Assembly (NCBI RefSeq): GCF_003947415.1
Contig: NZ_QHKL01000006.1
Coordinates: forward strand, 1-64,000
DNA: 64,000 bases
Source of the DNA: Amycolatopsis sp. WAC 01376
GTDB lineage: Bacteria > Actinomycetota > Actinomycetes > Mycobacteriales > Pseudonocardiaceae
Reading direction: 5' to 3'
The notes under the pieces were generated by a model that did not search any database, had not been told where the DNA came from, and was given only the letters and a program-made list of their open reading frames with translations. Positions 49,431 to 58,256 of the stretch are shown here, in pieces. Both the position numbers and the translations under genes were made by a program. Every line of letters begins with the position of its first letter. The first letter of the stretch is position 1.

Positions 49431-50084
49431 TCACGTGCGCCGGGTCAGGATGGCGGCGATTTCCGCGGGCCGCGAAACGTGGGGGCAGTGCCCGGCGTCG
49501 ATCTCGATCGCGGTCACGCCGAGCCGGTCCCGGGCGGCCCGGCGCATCCACTCCGGTTTCAAAGTGCGGTCCCGGGTCGGGACGATCACCGTCGAGGGGA
49601 TCTCCGGCGCGGGCCCGGCGGGATGCGTCGCGAGAACCGCGGGGCTGAACAGCCGCAGGCTCTCCAACGCCAGTCGTTCGGTCTCGGGATCGCAGTCGTG
49701 GAAGAGGAATTCGGCCGCCTTCGCGGGGTCGGCCGTCGGGTCCACGCCGATCCAGTCCGGTTCGAGCACGGTCCTGGCCTCGTCCCGCAGGCTCTTCCCG
49801 CCCGCGAAATCGGGGATGTAGGCGGCGACCCACACCATCGCCCGCGCGTCGAGCGCTTCGGCGATCGCGGGAAGCAGCACGCCGGATCCGGAATGGGCCA
49901 CGACGACCGGCCGTCCGCCGTCGTACTGCTCCCGCGCGTGCTGCGCGTAGCCCTCGATCGGCAGATCCGCCGGGGTCAGCAGATCCACGGCGATCGCCCG
50001 GTGCCCGGCGGCGGTGAGCAGCTTGGCCACCCGGTCCCAGCCCGACGGGCCCTGCGTCGTGCCGTGCACGAGGACGAAGTCCAT
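49431..50084 (-). CDS. Alpha/beta hydrolase
   Basis: This 217-aa protein has an alpha/beta-hydrolase fold: VLVHGTTQGPSGW (oxyanion loop), VVAHSGSGVLLPAI with the nucleophile Ser in HSGSG, and DAGHCPHVSRPAEIA with the catalytic His near the C-terminus. The layout resembles plant-like esterase/hydroxynitrile lyase relatives (AB hydrolase 6). ATG 50084 is used. The longer frame upstream is a shadow of asnB. It lies 56 nt downstream of asnB in the same direction. Substrate unknown. Confidence 0.88.
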   Translation of the reverse strand: MDFVLVHGTTQGPSGWDRVAKLLTAAGHRAIAVDLLTPADLPIEGYAQHAREQYDGGRPVVVAHSGSGVLLPAIAEALDARAMVWVAAYIPDFAGGKSLRDEARTVLEPDWIGVDPTADPAKAAEFLFHDCDPETERLALESLRLFSPAVLATHPAGPAPEIPSTVIVPTRDRTLKPEWMRRAARDRLGVTAIEIDAGHCPHVSRPAEIAAILTRRT

Positions 50085-50140
50085 CCCTCCATGCTGGCCT
50101 TCACCGCGTGAACGGTGAAGGCCGTCGAAGGGAGTCGTGA

Positions 50141-52075
50141 CTAGAGCTTCACCGGGTAGACGGGTTCCGGCACCTCGGGCTTGATGCGGTTCTCCACGAA
50201 GATGCCGTGCCACAGCATGAACATCAGCAGTGCCCAGAGCTGGCGGCTGCGGTCGTGCTGGCCCTCTTTGTGCTCGTCGAGCAGCGCCAGTGCGGCCTTC
50301 TTGTCGATCAGCTCGTCGGTCCGGGAGTCGGAGATGATGCCCTTGGCCCAGTCGTACATCTCGTCGCGCAGCCACAGCCGGATCGGCACCGGGAAGCCGA
50401 GCTTGCGCCGGTTGAGCACGTGCCCGGGAATGATCTTCGCCAGCGCCTGGCGCAGCGCGTACTTGCTGGTCCCGTGCGTGAGCTTCTGGTCGACGGGGAT
50501 GGTCGCCGCGACCTTGAACACCTCGGGGTCGAGGAACGGCACGCGCAGTTCCAGCGAGTTCGCCATGGTCACCTTGTCGGCCTTGACCAGGATGTCGCCG
50601 CGCAGCCAGGTGAACAGGTCGACGTGCTGCATCCGTGCGACCGGGTCCCAGCCTTCGGAAACCCGGTACCAGGGAGCGGTGACGTCCTTGAAACCGACGC
50701 CCTCCTGGTAGGTGCGCAGCACGGCGCGGAGCTGCTCGTCGCGGAAGTTGCGGGCGTTGCCGTAGTAGCGGTCCTCCAGCGACAGCGCGCCCCGCCGCAG
50801 CAGGTCCTTCCCGCGGGTGCCCTCCGGGATCTTCGTGGAGACCTTCCCGAGGATCTTGCGCACCCCGCCGGGGATCTTCTCGAACGGCGCCAGCGAGATC
50901 GGCTCGTTGTAGACGGTGTAGCCGCCGAAGAGCTCGTCGGCGCCTTCACCGGACAGCACGGCCTTGACGTGCTTACGTGCTTCGCGGGCGATGAACCACA
51001 GCGGTACGAGCGCCGGGTCGGCCACCGGATCGTCCAGGTACCAGACGATCAGCGGCATCGCCTCCATCATCTCTTCGGCCGACACCACCCGGACCACGTG
51101 CTTCACCCCGATCGCGGCGGCCGTCTCGGCGGCGACGTCGACCTCGGAGTAGCCCTGGCGGTCGAATCCGCTGGTGAACGCGATGAGGTTCGGGTTGTGC
51201 TCCTTCGCCAGCGTCGCGGTCGCGGTGGAGTCGATACCGCCGGAGAGGAACGCGCCGACCGTGACGTCCGGGTCGGAGATCATGTGCTTGCCGACCGAGT
51301 CGCGCATCACGTCGGCGATCCGCTCGTACAGCGCGTCCGCCTCCGCCTGGCCGTTGACCGGCTTCGCGGTGAACTGCGGGTGGAAGTAGCGGGTGAACTC
51401 GACGTCGCCGCCCGGTACCAGCCGGAAGGACGTGCCGGACTCGACGCGGCGGATCCCGGTGTGCAGCGTCTCGGGCTCCGGCACGTACTGCAGCACCAGA
51501 TAGTGCTGCAGGGCCGTCTTGTCCAGCTTCTCCTCGACGCCGAGCACGCTCGAAAGCTCCAGCAGGCTCTTCTTCTCACTCGAGAAGGCGACCTTGCCGG
51601 GGCCGGCGGAGTAGAACAGCGGCTTGATGCCGAACGGGTCGCGCGCGCCGAAGACGACCTTCTCCTGGGAGTCCCAGATCATGAAGGCGAACATGCCGCG
51701 CAGCTTCTTCACCGCGTCGTCGCCGAGGTAGTGGTACGCCGCGACGATCGCCTCGCCGTCACCCTCTGTGGCGAACTTCGCACCGTGCCCGGCGGCCAGC
51801 TCGTCGCGCAGCTCTTTGTAGTTGTAGATCTCGCCGTTGAAGTTCAGCGTGTAGCGCTCGGGAGCCTCCGGCGGGCCCCAGATCAGCGGCTGGTGGGCGT
51901 GGTCGACGTCGATGAAGGCAAGCCGGTTGAAGCCGTAGACCACCTCGGCGTCGGCCCAGGTGTCGTGCTCGTCTGGGCCGCGGTGCCGCTGGCAGCGCAT
52001 GGCCGCGTCGACGGCGTCACGGGCGCTCGCAGCGTCGGCTTCGGTCGAACAGATCAGTCCAAGCAGGCCGCACAC
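50141..52075 (-). CDS. asnB: Asparagine synthase (glutamine-hydrolysing)
   Basis: This class II amidotransferase (644 aa) makes Asn from Asp, ATP and Gln. The GTG at 52075 is decisive because it places the nucleophile Cys at position 2 (CGLLGLI), exposed after Met removal. The upstream GTG at 52090 would bury it. The N-terminal domain has RHRGPDEHDTW and YTLNFNGEIYNY. The synthetase domain has the PP-loop FLSGGIDSTATATLA and SGEGADELFGGY. In mycobacteria asnB borders ctaC, as here. The two are divergent across 175 bp. Confidence 0.95.
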   Translation of the reverse strand: MCGLLGLICSTEADAASARDAVDAAMRCQRHRGPDEHDTWADAEVVYGFNRLAFIDVDHAHQPLIWGPPEAPERYTLNFNGEIYNYKELRDELAAGHGAKFATEGDGEAIVAAYHYLGDDAVKKLRGMFAFMIWDSQEKVVFGARDPFGIKPLFYSAGPGKVAFSSEKKSLLELSSVLGVEEKLDKTALQHYLVLQYVPEPETLHTGIRRVESGTSFRLVPGGDVEFTRYFHPQFTAKPVNGQAEADALYERIADVMRDSVGKHMISDPDVTVGAFLSGGIDSTATATLAKEHNPNLIAFTSGFDRQGYSEVDVAAETAAAIGVKHVVRVVSAEEMMEAMPLIVWYLDDPVADPALVPLWFIAREARKHVKAVLSGEGADELFGGYTVYNEPISLAPFEKIPGGVRKILGKVSTKIPEGTRGKDLLRRGALSLEDRYYGNARNFRDEQLRAVLRTYQEGVGFKDVTAPWYRVSEGWDPVARMQHVDLFTWLRGDILVKADKVTMANSLELRVPFLDPEVFKVAATIPVDQKLTHGTSKYALRQALAKIIPGHVLNRRKLGFPVPIRLWLRDEMYDWAKGIISDSRTDELIDKKAALALLDEHKEGQHDRSRQLWALLMFMLWHGIFVENRIKPEVPEPVYPVKL

Positions 52076-52250
52076 GTCTAGTTCACACACCTCTTGTTGG
52101 CCGAGCGGGGAGAAGGGCCCAGTATGCCGGTGGGCGTGTACCCCCGGATGTGGTGGGGGATACGCGTGTTGGGGTCACCCCTTGGTCAGCGCGGCCCCGT
52201 AACTCGGCTAGGCTCCGCGTGAACAAGAAGATCGGTCGAGGAGGCTCTGG

Positions 52251-53207
52251 GTGAAAGGGCAAGGCGCAGTGGGAAATCCAGAGCGCATCCCGGTTAAGCG
52301 GGCTGGTCGCGTCGCAGCGCTGGCCGCGCTGGTGATGCTGACCGCGACGGGCTGTTCCGGGGACGAGATCCTCCGCTTCGGCTGGCCTGTCGGGGTGACC
52401 CCGCAGGCGCACGACATGCGCACCCTGTGGACATGGACGGTCGTCGCCGCGCTGGTCGTCGGTGTCATCGTCTGGGCGCTGATCTTCTGGACCGCGATCT
52501 TCCACCGCAAGAAGAAGACCGCCGACGGCGCGGAAGAGGAACTGCCCCGTCAGTTCCAGTACAACATCCCGCTGGAGATCTTCACGGTCGTCGTCCCGAC
52601 GATCATGGTCTGCGTGCTGTTCTTCTTCACCGCGACCACCGAGAACCGCGTGCTCGCCGAGACGGACAACCCGGACGTCACGGTCGACATCGTCGCGTTC
52701 CAGTGGAACTGGGAGTTCAAGTACAAGAGCGACTCCAAGAACCACGACGACCCCGAGATCACCACGGTCGGCAGCTCGACCGAGATCCCGCTGCTCGTCC
52801 TGCCGACGAACAAGACGATCCAGTACAACCTGCGGTCGGCCGACGTCATCCACTCCTTCTGGGTGCCGGAGTTCCACTTCAAGCGGGACGTCATGCCGGA
52901 TCCGGAGAAGAACAACCAGGACTTCACCTTCCAGAACTCGATCGACAAGGAAGGTTCGTTCGTCGGCCGCTGCGCGGAACTGTGCGGCACCTACCACTCG
53001 GGGATGAACTTCGAGGTCAGGGCGCTGTCGCCGGACAAGTACGCGCAGTACATCCAGCTCCGTGGCACGGTGAACCCGAAGAGCGGCAAGCCGAACACGG
53101 CTTCCGAGGCGCTGACGGCGATGAACTGCGGCGACCTGTGCTCGCCCTACGCCGTCACCACCACCCCGTTCAACACCGACCGCACCGCGCGGGTCGCGTC
53201 CAACTGA
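52251..53207 (+). CDS. ctaC: Cytochrome c oxidase subunit II
   Basis: This CuA subunit of the aa3 oxidase has 318 aa. A lipoprotein-type signal ends LTATGC (Cys about residue 35), two transmembrane helices follow (about 55-80 and 105-130), then the periplasmic cupredoxin domain. CuA ligands are in the GRCAELCGTYHSGM stretch (C241, C245, H249, M252), with an upstream His in SADVIHSFWVPEF. GTG 52251 has a GGAGG leader. It is followed 40 nt later by ctaF. CtaE is encoded further right. ctaD is not in the window. Confidence 0.96.
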   Translation: MKGQGAVGNPERIPVKRAGRVAALAALVMLTATGCSGDEILRFGWPVGVTPQAHDMRTLWTWTVVAALVVGVIVWALIFWTAIFHRKKKTADGAEEELPRQFQYNIPLEIFTVVVPTIMVCVLFFFTATTENRVLAETDNPDVTVDIVAFQWNWEFKYKSDSKNHDDPEITTVGSSTEIPLLVLPTNKTIQYNLRSADVIHSFWVPEFHFKRDVMPDPEKNNQDFTFQNSIDKEGSFVGRCAELCGTYHSGMNFEVRALSPDKYAQYIQLRGTVNPKSGKPNTASEALTAMNCGDLCSPYAVTTTPFNTDRTARVASN

Positions 53208-53247
53208 CCCGGCTGTTCGAGCCCGAAACAGGAGTGAGGCAACGTCC

Positions 53248-53667
53248 ATGAAGGTCGAAGGACGGATTTTCTTCCTCGTCGCGGTCTTCTCCGTCGTCGT
53301 GGCGGGTATCTACGCGTACATGACCGGAACGATGACCCGGGACGGCGTCGAGCCGGTCGGTGTGGTGGCCCTGATCCTCACCGGTGGCCTGGCCTTCCTG
53401 GCCGGGAGCTACCTGCAGTTCGTGGCGCGGCGCATCGAGCCGCGCCCGGAGGACCGGGAAGACGCCGAGATCAGCGACGGTGCCGGCGAGCTGGGCTTCT
53501 TCAGCCCGGGCAGCTACTGGCCGATCGCTCTCGCGGCGGCCGCCGCGCTGAGCGGTGTCGCGCTCGCGTTCTTCCACATCTGGCTGCTCATCATCGCGCT
53601 GGCCCTGGTGATCGTCGCCATCGGCGGGCTGGTGTTCGAGTACCACACCGGTCCGAACCACGAGTGA
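53248..53667 (+). CDS. ctaF: Cytochrome c oxidase subunit IV
   Basis: This 139-aa actinobacterial small subunit of the aa3 oxidase has four hydrophobic segments (about 8-27, 37-56, 90-108, 112-130) separated by a charged loop (RRIEPRPEDREDAEISDGA). The pattern, the VEGRIFFLVAVFSVVVAGIY start and its position behind ctaC identify it. It belongs to the bcc-aa3 supercomplex and has no cofactor of its own. Confidence 0.93.
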   Translation: MKVEGRIFFLVAVFSVVVAGIYAYMTGTMTRDGVEPVGVVALILTGGLAFLAGSYLQFVARRIEPRPEDREDAEISDGAGELGFFSPGSYWPIALAAAAALSGVALAFFHIWLLIIALALVIVAIGGLVFEYHTGPNHE

Positions 53668-53683
53668 CGTTCTGACGCCGAAG

Positions 53684-53721
53684 CGGCGCCCCGTTCCCTT
53701 ATGGGAGCAGGGCGCCGTTTT
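53684..53721 (+). terminator. ctaC-ctaF intrinsic terminator
   Basis: CGGCGCCC (53684-53691) pairs with GGGCGCCG (53710-53717) and is followed by TTTTC. It lies 17 nt after the ctaF stop and is a conventional terminator of the ctaCF unit. Confidence 0.85.
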
Positions 53722-53745
53722 CGCATTCAGAGGACTAAACGCGGG
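53722..53745. repeat. Collapsed family C element supplying a stop codon
   Basis: CGCATTCAGAGGACTAAACG joins the left-end and right-end words of the 12500-12568 element with the centre missing. The TAG stop of the EamA gene (53735-53737, minus strand) lies inside it, so the insertion or decay of this element set the end of that gene. Confidence 0.5.
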
Positions 53746-54619
53746 CGGGGAGCGTCGCTTCGGGCTTGGCCGCTCGCTTCGGCGCCAGCGCCGCCGCCAG
53801 GACGGCCAGCATCCCCGCGACCTCCGGCCACGTCGGCCGGTGCCCGTAGGCGAGGACGTCCACCACCACCGCGACCACGGGATAGACGTAGGACAGCAGC
53901 GCTACCGTCGTGGTCGGCAGCTTGCCGATGCTCGCGTACATCAGGACGTACATCAGCGCGGTGTGCACGGTTCCGAGCAGGACCAGCCACAGCAGCCCCG
54001 AGGTGTCCGTGGGCAGCGGCGTGACCAGCAGCGCGGGGGCGAGCACGATCGTCCCGGTCACCAGCTGGACGGCCGCCAGGACGTGCGGGCGCAGATGCTT
54101 GAGCTGCTTCGCGATGAACGAGGCGCCGGCGTAGAGCGCGGCGGCGCCGAGGGCGAGCGCGATCCCCGCCAGCCGTACCGGTTCGCCGTCGGCGCCGTGC
54201 GCGGAAAGTGAGATGAGGGCCACCCCGCCGAACGCGATCAGCGCTCGGACCAGCTGGCTCTTCGCCATCTTCTCGCCGAGGAACGCGGCGGCGAGACCGA
54301 CCAGCATCAGCGGCTGCGTGTGGTAAACGACGGTGCTGACCGAGATCGACGACAGCGCGTACGAGGCGAACAACAGCACCCAGTTCCCGACCAGGAACAG
54401 TCCACCGAGGACGGCGAGCAGCAGGTCGCGGCGGGTGAGCGTCCACGGGCGGAGCCAGCCACGAGCCGCGCTCCACACCAGGAGCAGCAGGCCGCCGACG
54501 AGGCTCCTGGCGAACGCGACGGCGGGCGCGTCGGCGCCGCTTTCGAGGACGACGGCGCCGATCGTGCCGGACAGCGCCATCGCGGCCGTCCACTGCAGCA
54601 GGGGGTTGTTCTTGTTCAT
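53735..54619 (-). CDS. EamA/DMT-family exporter
   Basis: This 294-aa membrane protein has about ten transmembrane helices in two five-helix EamA repeats (about 10-140 and 150-285). Motifs include ASYALSSISVSTVVYHTQPL in the first and ALMYVLMYASIGKLPTTTVALLSYVYPVVAV in the second (positions approximate). The family exports amino acids and other small metabolites. ATG 54619 is used, and TTG 54652 would extend it by 11 residues. It is divergent from a GlxA-type regulator, which may control it. Confidence 0.9.
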   Translation of the reverse strand: MNKNNPLLQWTAAMALSGTIGAVVLESGADAPAVAFARSLVGGLLLLVWSAARGWLRPWTLTRRDLLLAVLGGLFLVGNWVLLFASYALSSISVSTVVYHTQPLMLVGLAAAFLGEKMAKSQLVRALIAFGGVALISLSAHGADGEPVRLAGIALALGAAALYAGASFIAKQLKHLRPHVLAAVQLVTGTIVLAPALLVTPLPTDTSGLLWLVLLGTVHTALMYVLMYASIGKLPTTTVALLSYVYPVVAVVVDVLAYGHRPTWPEVAGMLAVLAAALAPKRAAKPEATLPARV

Positions 54620-54701
54620 GGCGACCACTTTCGCCCTCGCGTCCGCGTTCAACCAGTGTCAGAGATGACATCGACCGCAAAACTTATGACACACTGCGTC
54701 G

Positions 54702-55664
54702 ATGGATGTGAAGAAGGTCGCGGTGGTGCTCGCCGACCAGGTCTCGCCGTTCGAACTCGGCGTCGCGTGTGAGGTCTTCGGCACCGATCGCAGCGCCGAC
54801 GGCATCGAGGGCTGGGACTTCGCGGTCTGTTCGCCCGGCGGCGAGAACGTCCTGAGCTGGTCCGGATTCGGGCTCGATGGTTTGGAGAGCCTGGACTTCG
54901 CGGCTTCGGCCGACCTGCTGATCGTGCCGACCTGCGCCCCACGCAGCGCGAGCCCGCCGGAACCGGTGCTCGAGGTCCTCCGCGACGCGGCTAGCCGGGG
55001 CGCCTGGGTCGCGGGCTTCTGCGCGGGCGTCTTCTCGCTCGGCTACGCGGGGCTTCTCGACGGGCGCAACTGCACCGTCCATTGGGTCTACGAGCAGGAG
55101 TTCCGGTCGCGCTTCCCGACCGCGAAGGTCGACCCGAAGGCGTTGTACGTCGACGACGGTGGCGTCCTCACCAGCGCGGGGACCGTCGCCGCCGTCGATC
55201 TGTGCCTGCATCTGGTGCGGGAACTGCGCGGGGTCGCCGCGGCCACCACGCTGGCGCGGCGGATGGTCGCGGCGCCGCACCGGGTCGGTGGGCAGGCGCA
55301 GTTCGTGCAGGCGCCGGTGCCCGAGACCGCCGCGCCGGACGACACCGTGCTCGCCGAAGCGCTCGAATGGATCGAGCGGCGGCTGGACCGGCCGTTCACC
55401 GTCGCGGAACTCGCCCGGCGCAGCGGTTTGGGGGAGCGCACGTTCCTGCGCCGGTTCTCGGCGGCCACCGGTACGACGCCGCACCGGTGGCTCACCGAAC
55501 GCCGCCTCGATCGGGCGCAGTCGCTTCTCGAGGAGGGTCGCCTGTCCATTGAGGACGTCGCGGTCGCCTGCGGATACGCCTCCGCCGCGGCACTGCGGCA
55601 TCAGTTCGGCAAGCTGCGCGGGACCAGCCCGAGTGCTTACCGCCGGACGTTTTCCCCTGGCTAG
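54702..55664 (+). CDS. GlxA-type AraC regulator (DJ-1/PfpI domain plus HTH)
   Basis: This 320-aa transcription factor has an N-terminal class I amidotransferase-like domain (about 1-190: VVLADQVSPFELGVACEVFG, and WVAGFCAGVFSLGYAGLLDG with the nucleophile-elbow Cys). The C-terminal AraC double helix-turn-helix (about 215-315) includes TVAELARRSGLGERTFLRRF and SIEDVAVACGYASAAALRHQF. It lies 82 bp from the divergent EamA exporter. Its stop overlaps that of the convergent cupin gene. The effector is unknown. Confidence 0.93.
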   Translation: MDVKKVAVVLADQVSPFELGVACEVFGTDRSADGIEGWDFAVCSPGGENVLSWSGFGLDGLESLDFAASADLLIVPTCAPRSASPPEPVLEVLRDAASRGAWVAGFCAGVFSLGYAGLLDGRNCTVHWVYEQEFRSRFPTAKVDPKALYVDDGGVLTSAGTVAAVDLCLHLVRELRGVAAATTLARRMVAAPHRVGGQAQFVQAPVPETAAPDDTVLAEALEWIERRLDRPFTVAELARRSGLGERTFLRRFSAATGTTPHRWLTERRLDRAQSLLEEGRLSIEDVAVACGYASAAALRHQFGKLRGTSPSAYRRTFSPG

Positions 55665-56050
55665 ATTTCCTGCCCCACGGTGACATGGACGTGGTCGGGG
55701 ACCTCGTCGTGCTTGTCGCCGACGGTGAGCGTTCCGGTCGGCTCGAACAGCAACAGCGACGCACCGTCCACTGAGGACGGTTTGTGATACGTCCCGCGCG
55801 GGACGACGAAAACGGAGCCGCGGGAGAGCGTGACGACCCGCTCACCCGTGTTTTCGCGCAGCGCGATGTCCAAAGTGCCGTCGAGGACGAGGAAGAACTC
55901 GTCGGTGTTCTCGTGGACGTGCCAGACGTGCTCGCCGGCGACCTTGGCGAGGCGGACGTCGTAGTCGTTGACGTGCGCGACGATCCGCGGGCTCCAGATC
56001 TCGTCGAAGCCGGCCAGCGCGGTCTTCAGATCGATCGGTTGCTTGCTCAT
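55661..56050 (-). CDS. Cupin-domain protein
   Basis: This 129-aa single-domain cupin has motif 1 EHVWHVHENTDEFFLVLDG (metal ligands His/His/Glu) and motif 2 VFVVPRGTYHKP (His). It opens LKTALAGFDEIWSPRIVA and is soluble. Many such small cupins bind a metal and isomerise or sense a small molecule. It sits between two paralogous GlxA-type regulators, divergent from the second by 52 bp. Confidence 0.9.
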   Translation of the reverse strand: MSKQPIDLKTALAGFDEIWSPRIVAHVNDYDVRLAKVAGEHVWHVHENTDEFFLVLDGTLDIALRENTGERVVTLSRGSVFVVPRGTYHKPSSVDGASLLLFEPTGTLTVGDKHDEVPDHVHVTVGQEI

Positions 56051-56102
56051 GATCCGATCCTGGCCGCTGGACCGCCGGAGCGGTGAGTGCTAGGAATCGC
56101 AT

Positions 56103-57068
56103 ATGTCGCATGATTTCTCGCACGAGGTCGCCGTCCTGGTGGATGAGGGGTCCAACCCGTTCGAAATGGGGGTCGCGACCGAGCTCTTCGGCCTGCGGCG
56201 GCCAGAACTGGATCGCCCCTGGTACGGCCTCACGCTGTGCGCCGCCGAGCCGTCCGTGCGCATGCACCTGGGGATGTTCACGCTGACCGGCATCGCCGGG
56301 CTCGAAGCCATGGAGACCGCCGACACCGTGATCGTGCCGAACCGGCCCGATCCGGAGAGCCCGGTCCGGGACGAGGTGCTGACGGCCATCCGCGACGCGG
56401 CCGCGCGGGGAGCTCGGCTGGTGAGCTTCTGCACCGGTGCCTTCACCCTCGCTCGGGCGGGCGTGCTGGACGGACGGCGCGCGACGACCCACTGGAAGTG
56501 GGCGGGACTCTTCCGCGAGCTGTATCCCGAAGTCCTGCTGGAGCCGGACGTCCTCTTCGTCGACGACGGCGACGTCCTGACCGCGGCGGGCAGCGCGGCC
56601 GCGCTCGACCTGGGCCTGCACCTGATCAGCCGCGACCACGGCGCCGAGATCGCCAACGCGGTGAGCAGGCGGCTGGTGTTCGCCGGGCACCGCGACGGCG
56701 GCCAGCGGCAGTTCGTCGAACGTCCGCTGCCGCCGGTGCCGGACACCTCGCTCGCGCCGGTGCTCGCCTGGGCGCGCGAACGGCTGGACCGCCCGCTCAC
56801 CGTCGCCGACCTCGCCGCCCGCGCGGCCGCCAGCCAGGCGACGCTGCACCGGCGGTTCCGCGCCGAACTGGGGACGACGCCGCTGGCGTGGCTCACCACG
56901 GAACGGATCGCGCTGGCGTGCCGGCTCATCGAGCGCGGGGAACAGCGGCTGGACCGGGTGGCGCGGGCGTCGGGTTTCGGTACCGCTGCGAACCTGCGTA
57001 CGCAGCTTCGGCGGGCTACGGGACTGACGCCTACGGCTTACCGGGCGCGGTTCAGTACTGCTTCGTAG
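56103..57068 (+). CDS. Second GlxA-type AraC regulator
   Basis: This 321-aa paralogue of the gene at 54702 has the same two domains: the DJ-1/PfpI-like part (1-190, AVLVDEGSNPFEMGVATELFG and LVSFCTGAFTLARAGVLDG) and the C-terminal AraC HTH pair (about 215-318, LTVADLAARAAASQATLHRRF and RVARASGFGTAANLRTQL). It is divergent from the cupin gene, its probable target. It is followed by a perfect palindrome before the convergent trpD. Confidence 0.92.
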   Translation: MSHDFSHEVAVLVDEGSNPFEMGVATELFGLRRPELDRPWYGLTLCAAEPSVRMHLGMFTLTGIAGLEAMETADTVIVPNRPDPESPVRDEVLTAIRDAAARGARLVSFCTGAFTLARAGVLDGRRATTHWKWAGLFRELYPEVLLEPDVLFVDDGDVLTAAGSAAALDLGLHLISRDHGAEIANAVSRRLVFAGHRDGGQRQFVERPLPPVPDTSLAPVLAWARERLDRPLTVADLAARAAASQATLHRRFRAELGTTPLAWLTTERIALACRLIERGEQRLDRVARASGFGTAANLRTQLRRATGLTPTAYRARFSTAS

Positions 57069-57078
57069 TCGGACGCCG

Positions 57079-57135
57079 GTGCCATGAACGGTCCGTTACT
57101 TGCAAAATTTGCAAGTAACGGACCGTTCATGGCAC
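57079..57135. repeat. Family A palindrome (GCCATGAACGGTCCGTTACT), 28-bp arms
   Basis: Perfect 28-bp arms flank a single A with AAA/TTT at the tip. It shares the TTGCAAAATTTGCAA core with 41347-41407 and 63633-63687, while the outer part differs at positions changed on both arms. It lies 11 nt after the second GlxA-type gene. Confidence 0.85.
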
Positions 57136-57174
57136 GCCAGGAGGAGTGAGCGCGGAGGTTCTCGGCGGGCCACA

Positions 57175-57201
57175 AGTGTCATGAAAGGGTCGTTCAGGAC
57201 A
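57175..57201. repeat. Solitary arm of a family A palindrome
   Basis: Twenty-seven bases starting AGTGTCATGAAAGGGTCGTT are identical to the complete left arm of 35897-35923, 21 kb away, but the second arm is absent. This looks like a half element left by deletion or incomplete copying. Confidence 0.75.
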
Positions 57202-57220
57202 CTTACGCGCGAGAGACCCG

Positions 57221-58252
57221 TCAGGCGAAGGCGATCCACCGGTTCAGCAGGTCGGCCGCCGCACCCGAATCGACGGCCGAGGCCGCCCGCGCGAGCCCGG
57301 CGGCCAGGTCGTCTTCCAGCGATCCCGAGAACCCGGCGAAAGCCGCCAGCGCGGCCGCCGAGTTGAGCAGCACCGCGTCCCGTACCGGTCCGGTCTTCCC
57401 GGCCATCACCTGCCGGAACACCTCGGCGTTGTGCGCCGCGTCGCCACCGCGCAGGTCTTCCGCGGTCGCGCGGGCGATGCCCAGCGACGCGGGGTCGAAG
57501 CTCCGCTCGGTGATCTCGCCGCCGGAGACCACCCACACCGAACTCGTGGTCGTGGTGGTGATCTCGTCCAGCCCGTCGTCGCCGCGCACGAGCAGCACGG
57601 TCATCCCGCGCCGCGCGAACACCTCGGCGAGCACGCGGGTCTTGTCCGCGTACGCGCAGCCGATCAGCGAACTGCGCGGTTGCGCGGGGTTGGTGAGCGG
57701 GCCCAGCAGGTTGAACGTCGTCGGCACGCCGAGTTCGCCGCGCGTCGGGCCGGCGTGGCGCAGGGCGGGGTGGAACTTCGGCGCGAAGCAGAAGCCGATG
57801 CCCAGTTCGTTCACGCTGCGCTGGACGGTCTCTGGCGGCAGGTCGATGGTGACGCCCAGTTCCTCCAGCACGTCGGCCGCGCCGGACTTCGACGAGGCGC
57901 TCCGGTTGCCGTGTTTGGCCACCGGGGCACCGGCCGCGGCCGTCACCACCGTGGCCATGGTGGAGATGTTGACCGAATTGGACCGGTCGCCGCCGGTGCC
58001 GACGATGTCCACCGACGGCCTGTCGATCGTCACCCGTTTGGCGTGCGCCAGCATGGCGTCGGCCATGCCGGAGATCTCCGCCGGTGTCTCGCCCTTCGCG
58101 CGCAGCGCGACGGCGAACCCGGCGATCTGGGAGGGCGTCGCCGCCCCGCTCATGATCTGGTCCATCGCCCAAGCGGTGTCCTCTTCGGACAGATCCGCGC
58201 GCGCGATGAGCTGATTGAGCAGGGACGGCCAGGTCTTGGCGGCCGCGCTCAT
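57221..58252 (-). CDS. trpD: Anthranilate phosphoribosyltransferase
   Basis: This 343-aa enzyme of tryptophan biosynthesis joins anthranilate to PRPP. It has the glycine-rich GTGGDRSNSVNISTMA, the KHGNRSASSKSGAADVLEELG stretch that binds PRPP/Mg, and FAPKFHPALRHAGPTRGELG for anthranilate. Length is normal. The other trp genes are absent, a stand-alone placement also seen in mycobacteria. A CheY-like gene lies 4 nt upstream in the same direction and is probably co-transcribed. Confidence 0.95.
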   Translation of the reverse strand: MSAAAKTWPSLLNQLIARADLSEEDTAWAMDQIMSGAATPSQIAGFAVALRAKGETPAEISGMADAMLAHAKRVTIDRPSVDIVGTGGDRSNSVNISTMATVVTAAAGAPVAKHGNRSASSKSGAADVLEELGVTIDLPPETVQRSVNELGIGFCFAPKFHPALRHAGPTRGELGVPTTFNLLGPLTNPAQPRSSLIGCAYADKTRVLAEVFARRGMTVLLVRGDDGLDEITTTTTSSVWVVSGGEITERSFDPASLGIARATAEDLRGGDAAHNAEVFRQVMAGKTGPVRDAVLLNSAAALAAFAGFSGSLEDDLAAGLARAASAVDSGAAADLLNRWIAFA

Positions 58253-58256
58253 CGGC

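Noticed and set aside
50207..52081. 624-aa plus-strand frame
   Set aside because: Antisense shadow of asnB, which has complete class II amidotransferase motifs.
53735..57068. Recent horizontally acquired island
   Set aside because: Base composition and codon use look like the flanks by eye. No integrase, tRNA or direct repeats are seen, so only a local accessory insertion is supported.
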